Shown: in pieces, positions 27,070-36,477 of the stretch
Numbering within the stretch: the stretch's first letter is position 1
Layout: every line of letters starts with the position of its first letter
NCBI GenBank assembly: GCA_050945695.1
Contig: JBMNTK010000001.1
Location: 1 to 64,000, forward strand
Source of the DNA: Ch71 sp050945695
GTDB lineage: Bacteria; Chloroflexota; Anaerolineae; DRVO01
Direction: 5' to 3'
DNA: 64,000 nt
The notes under the pieces: generated by a model
What the model saw: only the letters and a program-made list of their open reading frames with translations
What the model was told of the DNA's origin: nothing
The model's database searches: none
Program-made: the position numbers and the translations under genes

Positions 27070-27170
27070 GTCTTGCCCTCAGAGGGCGGACGGGGTCGTC
27101 CGCCCCTACCGGCGTGTGGCGTGTCACGAGTCACGTATCACCTCTGTGTCTCCGTGTCTCTGTGGCTAGT
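27070..27170. repeat. Composite repeat C+E, copy 2 (inverted)
   Basis: Reads GAGGGCGGACGGGGTCGTCC, CGCCCCTACC, then GTGTCACGAGTCACG and CCTCTGTGTCTCCGTGTCTC: the reverse complement of the series at 22613-22725 with scattered mismatches. The two copies bracket the hybrid kinase and the 62-aa gene. Confidence 0.7.
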
Positions 27171-27192
27171 CCCCGCCTGGAGGCGGAAGCTC

Positions 27193-27627
27193 TTAGTTGT
27201 CCGAACGGCACTTCGGGCAGATGCCGGGGATGGTCGTCTGCCCCAGGTCGGCATCGAAGCCGTAGCGGTCGTGGAGGTAGCCACGCAACGATGCCAGCTC
27301 TGTCTCGTCTAGCCCGAACAGGCCACCGCAGCGCTGGCAGAGCAGATGGGGATGAGGATGCTCGGTGCCCAGGAACTCCCAGAGACGCTCTTTGCGGCCG
27401 GTCTCGATGCACTTGACGAAGTCAATCTCCGAGAGGACCTCGAGCGTGCGGTAGACGGTCACGAGGTCCAGGCCTGGATCGCTCCGTTGGGCCCGTTCGT
27501 GGAGGGCTTCGGCGGTGGTGGTGCGCCCGGGCAGCTCGTGGAGGGCGCGGAGGATGGCCTCCCTTTGGGGTGTGAGCCGGAAGCCGCGCGCCCTTAGCTC
27601 GTCACGGAACTTCTCGTAGCAGGACAC
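27193..27627 (-). CDS. Fur-family metal-responsive repressor
   Basis: 144 aa from GTG 27627, three bases after the preceding stop. Winged helix 'GFRLTPQREAILRALHEL' and 'VTVYRTLEVLSEI', then the metal domain with 'HPHPHLLCQRCGG' (His90-94, Cys97, Cys100) and 'CPKC' (Cys137, Cys140), the structural zinc site. Its operon partners are a CooT-type nickel protein and a small helical protein, pointing to nickel (Nur-like) rather than iron as the sensed metal; that is inference from context. Confidence 0.9.
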   Translation of the reverse strand: MSCYEKFRDELRARGFRLTPQREAILRALHELPGRTTTAEALHERAQRSDPGLDLVTVYRTLEVLSEIDFVKCIETGRKERLWEFLGTEHPHPHLLCQRCGGLFGLDETELASLRGYLHDRYGFDADLGQTTIPGICPKCRSDN

Positions 27628-27630
27628 AAC

Positions 27631-27843
27631 CTACCCTGCACCCTCTAGGGAGGCGAGCGCTGCCTCCAGTTCGGCGTTGGCCTGTTCCATCGCCCGGGCG
27701 GCGGCGGTGATACGGTCGGCAGCGGCGGCATGGCCGATGGCGCGTACGCGCTCTGCCCAGCGACGGAACTCCTCCGCATGCTCAGCGTTGTGCTCCATCC
27801 AGTGGGGAAGGAGGACCTTCACCCGCTCCTGGTCATCTGCCAT
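27631..27843 (-). CDS. Small helical protein of the CooT/Fur operon
   Basis: 70 aa, ATG 27843, overlapping the CooT gene by 11 bp. 'LLPHWMEHNAEHAEEFRRWAERV' (shortened) gives three His and several Glu on one helix face, a likely metal-binding surface, followed by a second Ala/Glu-rich helix. I recall similar short proteins next to nickel-handling genes but cannot verify the family name here. Confidence 0.7.
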   Translation of the reverse strand: MADDQERVKVLLPHWMEHNAEHAEEFRRWAERVRAIGHAAAADRITAAARAMEQANAELEAALASLEGAG

Positions 27844-28045
27844 CAGGCTGCTCCTCGCTCAGGGGGACGAGATTGACGGTATGCTTGAGGAAGTCCACGC
27901 TGACCACGCGGGCGCGCACTAACTGCGGTTCCTCGAAGAAGGTGGCCAGGCGCACGCCCTCCGGGACCTCTTCGAGCATTATGACGTCCTCGGCAATCAA
28001 CTCTGATGAGCCGTTAGCCGCAAGGTAGACTTTGGCCTGACACAT
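27833..28045 (-). CDS. CooT family nickel-binding protein
   Basis: 70 aa, ATG 28045 after GGGGAGCG. It begins MCQAKVYL, with the Cys2 that binds Ni(II) in CooT dimers of carbon-monoxide dehydrogenase maturation, and continues with the beta-strand-rich 'ELIAEDVIMLEEVPEGVRL' and 'VRARVVSVDFLKHTVNL'. No CODH genes are in the window, but many anaerobes carry stand-alone CooT-like proteins. First gene of a three-gene operon with the helical protein and Fur family regulator. Confidence 0.85.
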   Translation of the reverse strand: MCQAKVYLAANGSSELIAEDVIMLEEVPEGVRLATFFEEPQLVRARVVSVDFLKHTVNLVPLSEEQPDGR

Positions 28046-28213
28046 GGACGCTCCCCTACTAGGCCGGACCTAAAGAACGCCGACACGGTTACCATACACT
28101 GCCGGCAGAGGCCCCGCAAGGCAGGGGTTGGTGTCACTGCCTCGGTGGCTGGCCTGCTCCAGGCCGGTGACAGGGAGATCCGCCCGGGGCTGTTATCGGC
28201 GGGGCGGGGCGGG

Positions 28214-28219
28214 TATAAT
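28214..28219 (+). promoter_or_regulatory. TATAAT -10 box abutting the UbiB start: probable leaderless mRNA
   Basis: A perfect TATAAT ends seven nucleotides before ATG 28227, so transcription would begin at or next to the A of the start codon. No Shine-Dalgarno sequence is present, which fits leaderless translation. Confidence 0.6.
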
Positions 28220-28226
28220 CGGCGGC

Positions 28227-29945
28227 ATGACAGATCAGGGCTCCACCTGGATCGTAGCCTCGGCCCAGCGCCGGCTGCGGGAACTGCGCCGGCTGCGGGA
28301 GATCGTCGGGGTGCTGGGGCGCAATGGGCTAGACTTCGTAGTCGAGCAGCTGCGACTTCTCGACCTCGTTCCCCGGCGACTGATCCTGCGGGCTGCCCGC
28401 CCGCGGCCCGAGGTGGAGCGCATGACCATCCCCGAGCGGGTAAGGCGGACACTCGAGGACCTGGGGCCCACCTACATCAAAATCGGGCAAATCCTGGCCG
28501 GGCGAGCGGATGTCTTGCCGCCGGACTACTCGGACGAGCTGTCCCGCCTCTGGGACCAGGCACCGCCAGAGCCCCCGAGCACAGTGGTGCGCACCATCGA
28601 GGAGGAGCTGGGGGCGCCGCTCGGGCAGATCTTCGCCGAGTTCGAGCTCGAGCCGGTGGCAGCAGCCAGCTTGGCCCAGGTGCACCGAGCCCGGCTGCCC
28701 GACGGCCAGGTGGTGGCTGTCAAGGTGCAGCGCCCCGGGGTCCAAGAGGTGGTCCAGGCTGACCTGGACATCCTGCGCGACCAGGCCACCTTCCTGGAGG
28801 GCCGCTTGGCGGTCGCCCGTGAGCGTCACCTGTCCGAGCTGGTAGAGGAGATCTCCTACGCCCTCCGGAGCGAGCTCGACTTTGCCCTGGAGGGGCGCAA
28901 CGCCGACCGCCTCCGTCAGAACCTGAGCCGACTCGGGTTTGCCCACATCCCGAAGGTCTACCACGAGCTCAGCACTCACCGGCTGCTCGTCAGCGAGTTC
29001 ATCGAGGGCATTCCCCTGAGCGATCCCGAGGCCCTGCGGGCGGCGGGGTACGACCTGAGGGCCATCGCGGCTCTGGGTACCCGCATGTACATGCAGATGA
29101 TCTTCGAGGACGGCTTCTACCATGCCGATCCTCACCCCGGCAACGTCCTCATCAGCGGTGAGCGCATCGCTCTGGTGGACTTCGGCACCGTTGGGTACCT
29201 GACGCCGGAGATGCGCGAGAGCCTGGGGGCGATGCTCATGGCTTTCGTGGAGCAGGATCCCCAGCGCATGGCCACCGTGATGCTGCGCATGGGGGCCATG
29301 CAGGAGTATGGCCGGGTGGAGGCGCTGGTCCAGGCGCTGCGCCGGCTCCTGTTGCGCTTCCATGGCATAGAGCTGCGGGAGGTGTCCCTAGGCGAGCTCC
29401 TCACCGAGATCTTCGGCACCGCCCGCGAGTACCGGGTGCTGGTCCCAAGCGAACTGGCGCTGCTGGCCAAGACCCTGATCCTGCTGGAGGCAGTGGCCCG
29501 CCAGCTGCACCCGGGCTTCGAGCTGGTCTCGGAGGTTCAGCCCCACCTGGAACGCCTGGCCCGACAACGGTTTCATCCCACCACTCTGGCCCGAGAGGGG
29601 CTCGACTTCGCCGAGCAGGCCCGGCACCTGGTGCAGTCGCTGCCGCTGCGCAGCGACCTGCTCTTGGAGAGGGTGGAACGAGGCCGGCTGGTGTTCGGTG
29701 TAGACATCCAGCGCATGGAGCAGCTCACGCGGCGCATCAACGACGTCGGAAACCGGCTTTCCTTTGCCATCGTGGTGGCAGCGCTGGTGCTGGGATCGTC
29801 GGTGTTGTTGGCAGCGGGGCCGGAAGCCGCGATCTGGCGCATACCGATCGTCAACGCTAGAGTACCCATTGGCGCCCTCACCTTCCTGGCAGCGGGCTTC
29901 TTTGGATTCTGGCTCCTCATCACCATGTTTCGCTCCCGCCGATGA
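28227..29945 (+). CDS. ABC1/UbiB family atypical kinase
   Basis: 572 aa from ATG 28227. Family landmarks: 'LGPTYIKIGQIL' (the KxGQ motif), the Ala-rich loop 'VAAASLAQVHRA' that replaces the P-loop, 'VAVKVQRPGV' with the ATP-binding Lys, 'FYHADPHPGNV' catalytic loop and 'VDFGTVG' metal motif. Two C-terminal hydrophobic helices (about 510-530 and 545-568) anchor it to the membrane. Members assist ubiquinone/isoprenoid lipid metabolism through ATPase activity; in this organism the lipid is unknown. parS sites lie just downstream. Confidence 0.93.
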   Translation: MTDQGSTWIVASAQRRLRELRRLREIVGVLGRNGLDFVVEQLRLLDLVPRRLILRAARPRPEVERMTIPERVRRTLEDLGPTYIKIGQILAGRADVLPPDYSDELSRLWDQAPPEPPSTVVRTIEEELGAPLGQIFAEFELEPVAAASLAQVHRARLPDGQVVAVKVQRPGVQEVVQADLDILRDQATFLEGRLAVARERHLSELVEEISYALRSELDFALEGRNADRLRQNLSRLGFAHIPKVYHELSTHRLLVSEFIEGIPLSDPEALRAAGYDLRAIAALGTRMYMQMIFEDGFYHADPHPGNVLISGERIALVDFGTVGYLTPEMRESLGAMLMAFVEQDPQRMATVMLRMGAMQEYGRVEALVQALRRLLLRFHGIELREVSLGELLTEIFGTAREYRVLVPSELALLAKTLILLEAVARQLHPGFELVSEVQPHLERLARQRFHPTTLAREGLDFAEQARHLVQSLPLRSDLLLERVERGRLVFGVDIQRMEQLTRRINDVGNRLSFAIVVAALVLGSSVLLAAGPEAAIWRIPIVNARVPIGALTFLAAGFFGFWLLITMFRSRR

Positions 29946-29956
29946 GCCACCGAGCT

Positions 29957-29972
29957 TGTTTCACGTGAAACA
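29957..29972. promoter_or_regulatory. parS: parS centromere site 1
   Basis: TGTTTCACGTGAAACA is a perfect 16-bp palindrome identical to the widely conserved chromosomal ParB-binding site. It lies in the gap between the UbiB and methyltransferase genes. Confidence 0.92.
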
Positions 29973-30038
29973 TCCACTGACCGGAGCGCCCCTCTTGGCA
30001 CCCCCACGGTGACCGGGAGGGGAGCCGCGGCCAGCGCC

Positions 30039-30054
30039 TGTTTCACGTGAAACA
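30039..30054. promoter_or_regulatory. parS: parS centromere site 2
   Basis: A second exact TGTTTCACGTGAAACA, 82 bp from the first. Two sites this close act as a ParB loading centre in other bacteria. It ends 16 bp before the methyltransferase ATG, so ParB binding could also affect that gene. Confidence 0.92.
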
Positions 30055-30070
30055 AAGACCGGGAGAGACG

Positions 30071-30985
30071 ATGCCGGAGTTCTGCGACTACGAGGGCAGC
30101 GACTACAAGCAGCGCTTCTGGACCAAGGAGCGCCAATACGAGGACCTGGTGGAGCGCAAGGCGCTGTCTGCCCTGCTCCCACCGCGGGGCTCGGCCGTGG
30201 CCGAGCTGGGGGCCGGGTTTGGCCGGTTGGCCGACCTCTATGCCGGGTACGAGAGGGTGTTCCTGGTGGACTTCTCCCGCACTCTCCTGCGCCAGGCCCG
30301 TCAGGACCGCTCCGACGACCCGCGCTTCACCTACGTGGCGGCGGACATCCGGCGCCTGCCCCTGGCGGCCAACGCCTTCGATGCCGTGGTCACCGTACGG
30401 GTGCTACATCACCTGCGCGACATCCGGCCGGCGCTGGCGGAGGCGCACCGCATCCTGCGGCCCGAGGCCCCGTACCTGCTGGAGTTTGCCAACAAGCGCC
30501 ACCTCAAGTCCGTGGCCCGTTATCTCCTGCGCCGGCAGGAGTGGAACCCCTTCGCCCTCGAGCCGGTAGAGTTCGTCGAGCTCAACTTCGACTTCCACCC
30601 CGCCTACATCCGGGCTCACCTGGACGAGGCGGGGCTGGCCTTCGAGACCTGGACCGCCCTGTCGCTGTTTCGTTGGCAGCCGCTAAAGCGCCGCTTCTCC
30701 CCTCAGCGGCTGGCCGCACTCGAGGGTCTGCTCAGGCCCCTGGCGTCGCTCTATCCCCTAACACCGAGCGTCCTGCTACGTGCCCGGGCCCGCAAGCCGG
30801 CCGCCCAGGCGCCTGCCCACCTGCTGGCCTGCCCCGAATGTCACGGGCCCCTGGAGGAGGAGCCCCGCCGAGTCGTGTGCCCCGCCTGCCGGCTCCAATG
30901 GCCGGTGAGCGATGGCATCCTGGACTTCAAGGAGCCCGGCCGGCCCCTGGAGCGTGTATACGGGTCACGCGTCGAGAGACGCTGA
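30071..30985 (+). CDS. SAM-dependent methyltransferase with C-terminal zinc ribbon
   Basis: 304 aa from ATG 30071 after GGGAGAG. Class I Rossmann motifs: 'VAELGAGFGRLADLY' (SAM loop), 'VFLVDFS', 'YVAADIRRLPLAANAFDAV' (shortened) and 'HHLRDIRPALAEAHRILRP'. The C-terminus has a Trm112-like ribbon 'CPECHGPLEE...CPACRLQWPVSDGI' with four Cys. Methyl acceptor unknown. The two parS sites lie in its upstream region. Confidence 0.88.
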   Translation: MPEFCDYEGSDYKQRFWTKERQYEDLVERKALSALLPPRGSAVAELGAGFGRLADLYAGYERVFLVDFSRTLLRQARQDRSDDPRFTYVAADIRRLPLAANAFDAVVTVRVLHHLRDIRPALAEAHRILRPEAPYLLEFANKRHLKSVARYLLRRQEWNPFALEPVEFVELNFDFHPAYIRAHLDEAGLAFETWTALSLFRWQPLKRRFSPQRLAALEGLLRPLASLYPLTPSVLLRARARKPAAQAPAHLLACPECHGPLEEEPRRVVCPACRLQWPVSDGILDFKEPGRPLERVYGSRVERR

Positions 30986-31094
30986 TGTGAGCCAGGAGCC
31001 TGCTCAGCTGGGCAGGCAGCTCCAGCCACGGGGTCTGCGTGGTCTCCAGGTCGTGGGTTCTACAGGGCGAACGGTCGCGGAAGGGGCGCTACCC

Positions 31095-32906
31095 TCAGGT
31101 TAGCGCCATCTGGGTGTGGTAGAGGCGGCTGTAGAGGCCGTCGGCGGCCAGAAGCTCCTCGTGGGTCCCTTCCTCCACGATCTGACCGCCCTCCAGGGCG
31201 ATGATCCGATCCACCTCGCGCACCGTGGCCAATCGGTGAGCGATCACGATGGCGCTGCGGCCGGATAGAAGCTCGTTCATCGCCTCTTGGATGAGCCGCT
31301 CGGTCTGGGTGTCCACGCTGGAGGTGGCCTCGTCCAGGATCACCAGGCTAGGCCGAGTAAACATCGCTCGGGCTAGACAGATGAGCTGGCGCTGGCCCAG
31401 CGAGATGTTCACCGCCCCCTCCTGCACCCAGGTATCGTACCCCTGGGGGAGAGTCTCGATGAAGACGTCCGCCCGGGCCAAGCGGGCCGCCTCTCGCACC
31501 TCCTCGTCGGTGGCCTCGGGGCGGCCGTAGCGGATGTTGTCGGCGATAGAGGCGGCGAAGAGGAATGGCTCCTGGGGCACCACGCCCAGTTGCCGCCGAA
31601 GCGAGGTGAGCTTGATATGCCGAACGTCGTTGCCGTCCAGGAGCACCGCGCCGCTGTCCACGTCGTAGTAGCGGGCAGCCAGCTTGGCGATGGTGCTCTT
31701 GCCGGCGCCGGTGGGCCCCACGATAGCTACCCGCTCGCCGGGAGCAATGCGGAAGGACACCCCCTTCAGCACCGGCTCCTCGCGGTCGTAGGAGAAGACC
31801 ACGTCCCGGAACTCCACCTCACCGGCCACCTCGGTCAGCTCCAGGGCATCTGGGGCATCCACGATCCGGGGCGGGGTATCGAGAAGCCGCAGGATGCGCT
31901 CGCCGCCGGCTGCCGCCGACTGGACGGTGGTGAAGAGCTGGCTGAGCTCCTGGATGGGGGCAAAGAAGCGGGTTACGTAGGTGAGGAAGGCCACGATAGT
32001 GCCCACCGATACCGATCCCGCCATCGCCCAGAGCCCACCGAACCACAGGACGATGAGTGAGGCCCCCGCCGCCAGCAGGTCCACCGCGGGCCGGAAGGCG
32101 AAGGCCAGGGCCAGCGCGGCCACGTTGGCATCTCGGTTCTCGCGGTTGGTGTGCTCAAACTGCCGGGTGGCCCGGTCCTCCTCGGCGAAGGCCTTGATCA
32201 CCCGCACGGTAGAGAGGTCCTCGGCCAGCCGACCCACCATCGCCCCGATCTTCTGGCGCGTGCGCCGATAGCTGCGGGCTGCCCGGTGGGAGAACCACCA
32301 GGTAAGCAGCACCATGAACGGCAGGACACAGAACGACAGCAGAGCCAGGCGAGCATGGAGGCTCAGCATGATGGCGATGATGCCGGTAAGCATGAGCACA
32401 TCGGAGGCTAAGGTGATGACACCGCTAGCCAGCAGCTCGTTGATGACCGACACGTCGTTGACCACGTAGGAGATGAGCCGCCCGGCGTCTTCGTGGTCGT
32501 AGAAGGACATGTCCAGCCGCTGCATGTGCTCGAAGAGGCGGCTGCGCATGTCCCGCAGCACTGCCTGGCCCATCTCACCCACCAGGAGCTCCTGGTGAGC
32601 GGAGGCATAGGCGCCGATCAGATAGGTGGCCAGCAACGCCAGCGCTATCCGGTCCAGCCCGGCCACGTCGCCGGTAGCTATCTGCTTGTCAATGATGTAG
32701 CGGATGAGGTAAGGGCCCACCAGTTGGGCCCCGGAGGACACGACCATCACCCCCAGAGCGGCCAGTAGCGTCTTCCAGTAGGGACGGACGAACCGAAACA
32801 GGCGTCGCAGAGCCCTCCAGTTGAGGCCTTCGGCCTCCTCGCCCGTTCCATAGGCCCGCAGCATCCCCAGCGGGCCGCCGCGCATCCCGGCGCTCATGAA
32901 ACCCAC
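31095..32906 (-). CDS. ABC exporter half-transporter, catalytically complete subunit
   Basis: 603 aa. GTG 32906 has AGGAG eight bases upstream, better than the upstream GTG whose site overlaps it. Six-helix exporter domain (~40-330), then NBD with 'GPTGAGKST', signature in the variant form 'NISLGQRQLICLARAM', Walker B 'LVILDEATSSVDTQ' with the catalytic Glu, and H-loop 'VIAHRL'. The paired half-transporter upstream has Asp instead of Glu in Walker B, so the two should form a heterodimer like BmrCD or TM287/288. Confidence 0.93.
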   Translation of the reverse strand: MGFMSAGMRGGPLGMLRAYGTGEEAEGLNWRALRRLFRFVRPYWKTLLAALGVMVVSSGAQLVGPYLIRYIIDKQIATGDVAGLDRIALALLATYLIGAYASAHQELLVGEMGQAVLRDMRSRLFEHMQRLDMSFYDHEDAGRLISYVVNDVSVINELLASGVITLASDVLMLTGIIAIMLSLHARLALLSFCVLPFMVLLTWWFSHRAARSYRRTRQKIGAMVGRLAEDLSTVRVIKAFAEEDRATRQFEHTNRENRDANVAALALAFAFRPAVDLLAAGASLIVLWFGGLWAMAGSVSVGTIVAFLTYVTRFFAPIQELSQLFTTVQSAAAGGERILRLLDTPPRIVDAPDALELTEVAGEVEFRDVVFSYDREEPVLKGVSFRIAPGERVAIVGPTGAGKSTIAKLAARYYDVDSGAVLLDGNDVRHIKLTSLRRQLGVVPQEPFLFAASIADNIRYGRPEATDEEVREAARLARADVFIETLPQGYDTWVQEGAVNISLGQRQLICLARAMFTRPSLVILDEATSSVDTQTERLIQEAMNELLSGRSAIVIAHRLATVREVDRIIALEGGQIVEEGTHEELLAADGLYSRLYHTQMALT

Positions 32907-33012
32907 GAATGGCACTCCTGATATGATCTACCCCCAAGCGCGGGTGGGTCGTGGGTGGGCAACTCCCCCACCCTGGTCTGGTACCGAGGGGTGCGGGCCC
33001 GCGACAGCCGGC

Positions 33013-34761
<1,749 letters not shown>

Positions 34762-34764
34762 ACA

Positions 34765-35241
34765 CTAGTCTTCGCCGGGCGAAGAGCTCTGCTGGGCCAG
34801 TTGTGCCCTTTCCTCCTGAGCTAGGATGTCGTTGAGGGCAGCCACGCCCTGGCTGACCGCGGCCAGGTCTTCCTCGCCAAGCTGCGCCAGGAGCTCACCG
34901 ACGGAGCCCGTCGCTCGCTGCTCGAGTTCAGCCTGCACTGCGCGTCCCCGGTCCGTGAGCCCCACGTAGACCAGCCGGCGGTCAACCTTGGAGCGCCACC
35001 GCTCCACCCAGCCCCGATCCACCAACACGTCCAGGATCTTGGTGGCGGTAGGCAAGGTGACGGCGTTCCACTCCGCCAGTTCGGACACGGTGGCCTCACC
35101 CTGCAAGAGCCTACGCAGGATGCGATACTGGGAGGGCGACACGCTCACACCGTCGGATCCCTCAGCCAGATCGGCCTTGACGATACGCATGAGCTGAAGC
35201 ACCAGGTACAACAGCGCCGAAGAGACTGATTCCTGTCCCAC
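34765..35241 (-). CDS. MarR-family transcriptional regulator
   Basis: 158 aa; GTG 35241 follows AGGGGTGAG. Winged-helix core 'VSPSQYRILRRLLQGEATVSELAEW' (shortened), 'LPTATKILDVLVDRGWVERW' and wing 'KVDRRLVYVGLTDRG'. MarR proteins commonly repress drug exporters and respond to phenolic or lipophilic ligands. It heads the operon with the heterodimeric ABC exporter, so autoregulation and exporter control are likely. Confidence 0.92.
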   Translation of the reverse strand: MGQESVSSALLYLVLQLMRIVKADLAEGSDGVSVSPSQYRILRRLLQGEATVSELAEWNAVTLPTATKILDVLVDRGWVERWRSKVDRRLVYVGLTDRGRAVQAELEQRATGSVGELLAQLGEEDLAAVSQGVAALNDILAQEERAQLAQQSSSPGED

Positions 35242-35597
35242 TAGCTCACCCCTGCAGTCTAAACTGAATGTAAGAATACGGAAGCATCGCTAACAGTCAA
35301 ACCGGCGACAAGGACTGGTACGGATGTGGGGCCAGCTAGAAGGTCCTCTCCCCCGGACAGCGCCATTTGGCACGGCGAAATCGCAGTCTCTCATGAGCCG
35401 AGAGGGGGAGTGTTGGGGCTAGGTCGGCCGTTCTTCCGCATCGGGGCCAAGACCACGGTGGAGTGCTCCGGACCCGGCTGCTACGGTTGCCCGAGGAAGA
35501 ACGCCGATAGGCAAGAGGTGCCCCCAGGCCATCTGCTAAGAACCCAGAACCTGGGGGCGGGGGTAGCGGCCGGAGGCCGGCCGCATCAGTGAGGGCA
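35242..35597. other. Non-coding gap upstream of marR
   Basis: No supported gene. Near the right end GCGGCCGG-AGG-CCGGCCGC (35566-35584) forms an 8-bp GC hairpin just beyond the stop of the next minus-strand gene and may terminate it. The part nearest marR is comparatively AT-rich (35258-35300) and should hold the operon promoter. Confidence 0.45.
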
Positions 35598-35807
35598 CTA
35601 GAGGTGCGGCAGTGCTGCGGGAGCTGCCTTGGCCTGCAGCCACAGGCCCACGAGTATCAGGACCCGGCCCGCCACCGCTGCTAGTGGCTTCCAGCGCTGC
35701 CCGGCGCCGGGGGCAACGGTCCGCAACCAACGCTCGCGCCGGGCTTCGGCTTCATATCGCGCCTGAGTGCGTCTTGCCAGTGCATCTAGCGCATACAGGT
35801 TGACCAT
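35598..35807 (-). CDS. Small membrane-anchored protein
   Basis: 69 aa from ATG 35807 with GAGGTGG five to six bases upstream. An Arg/Ala-rich amphipathic N-terminal half ('ALARRTQARYEAEARRERW') precedes one hydrophobic helix (about residues 42-60). It follows the pentapeptide-repeat genes on the same strand. Function unknown. Confidence 0.55.
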   Translation of the reverse strand: MVNLYALDALARRTQARYEAEARRERWLRTVAPGAGQRWKPLAAVAGRVLILVGLWLQAKAAPAALPHL

Positions 35808-35855
35808 AACGTCCACCTCTTACCAACTGACTCAGGGCGGCGCGCCCCGTCAGCT

Positions 35856-36455
35856 TCAGCTCTCTAGGCGGGCCTGCGCCAGCTGGCGCAGGCGTTCTTC
35901 CGTCAGGCTGGCGCCGGTCAGGTCGAGCCCGCTCAGATCGAGCCCCTGCAGGTTGGCGCCCTCCTCAATGTGGGCCCCGGTCAGGTCAGAGCTCTCCAGG
36001 GTGGCTCCCTGGAGGTTGACCCGGCGGAGCACTGCCCCGGTCAGGTCGGCGCGGTGCAGGCTGGCCTCCTGGAGGTTGGCCTCGGGCATGATCGCGCCCG
36101 TGAGGTCGGCCCCGCTGAGGTTGGCGTCCTGGGCATTGACGCGCCGGAGATCCGCCCCCGTGAGGTCCGTCCCTCGCAGGTCGGCACCCTCGAAGTTGGC
36201 GTCCCGCAGGTTGGCCCCCGTGAAGTCTGCGCCCTCGAGCCTGGCCTCGCGGAGCCGTACTCCCTTGAGGTCCGCCCCGCTGACATCTCCCAGCTCGAGC
36301 CGCCGCCTGGTTGAAGCGGGGCCGCCACGGCCCCGCCCAAGGGTGGGATCATCGGAGCGCCGATCCCCCAGGGCCTCGAGCAGCTCCTCGGCTTCGTCGG
36401 CGGTGATCCGGCCTTCTTCGAGCATTCGCAGTATCCGCATCCGCTCTTCGTTCAC
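35856..36455 (-). CDS. Pentapeptide-repeat protein with N-terminal SHOCT-like domain
   Basis: 199 aa; GTG 36455 with GGAGG seven bases upstream. The first ~30 residues 'EERMRILRMLEEGRITADEA' form the short helical module also present in the two neighbouring genes. From about residue 55 to 185 the A(D/N)LxG-type pentapeptides form a right-handed beta-helix ('GADFTGANLRDANFEGADL'). Such proteins act as protein-interaction or DNA-mimic surfaces; the target here is unknown. Confidence 0.85.
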   Translation of the reverse strand: MNEERMRILRMLEEGRITADEAEELLEALGDRRSDDPTLGRGRGGPASTRRRLELGDVSGADLKGVRLREARLEGADFTGANLRDANFEGADLRGTDLTGADLRRVNAQDANLSGADLTGAIMPEANLQEASLHRADLTGAVLRRVNLQGATLESSDLTGAHIEEGANLQGLDLSGLDLTGASLTEERLRQLAQARLES

Positions 36456-36477
36456 GCCTGTCCCTCCACCGACCACC

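Noticed and set aside
35326..35592. 88-aa plus-strand frame in the gap upstream of marR
   Set aside because: No ribosome site, low-complexity Gly/Pro/Arg composition, and it runs through a GC hairpin.
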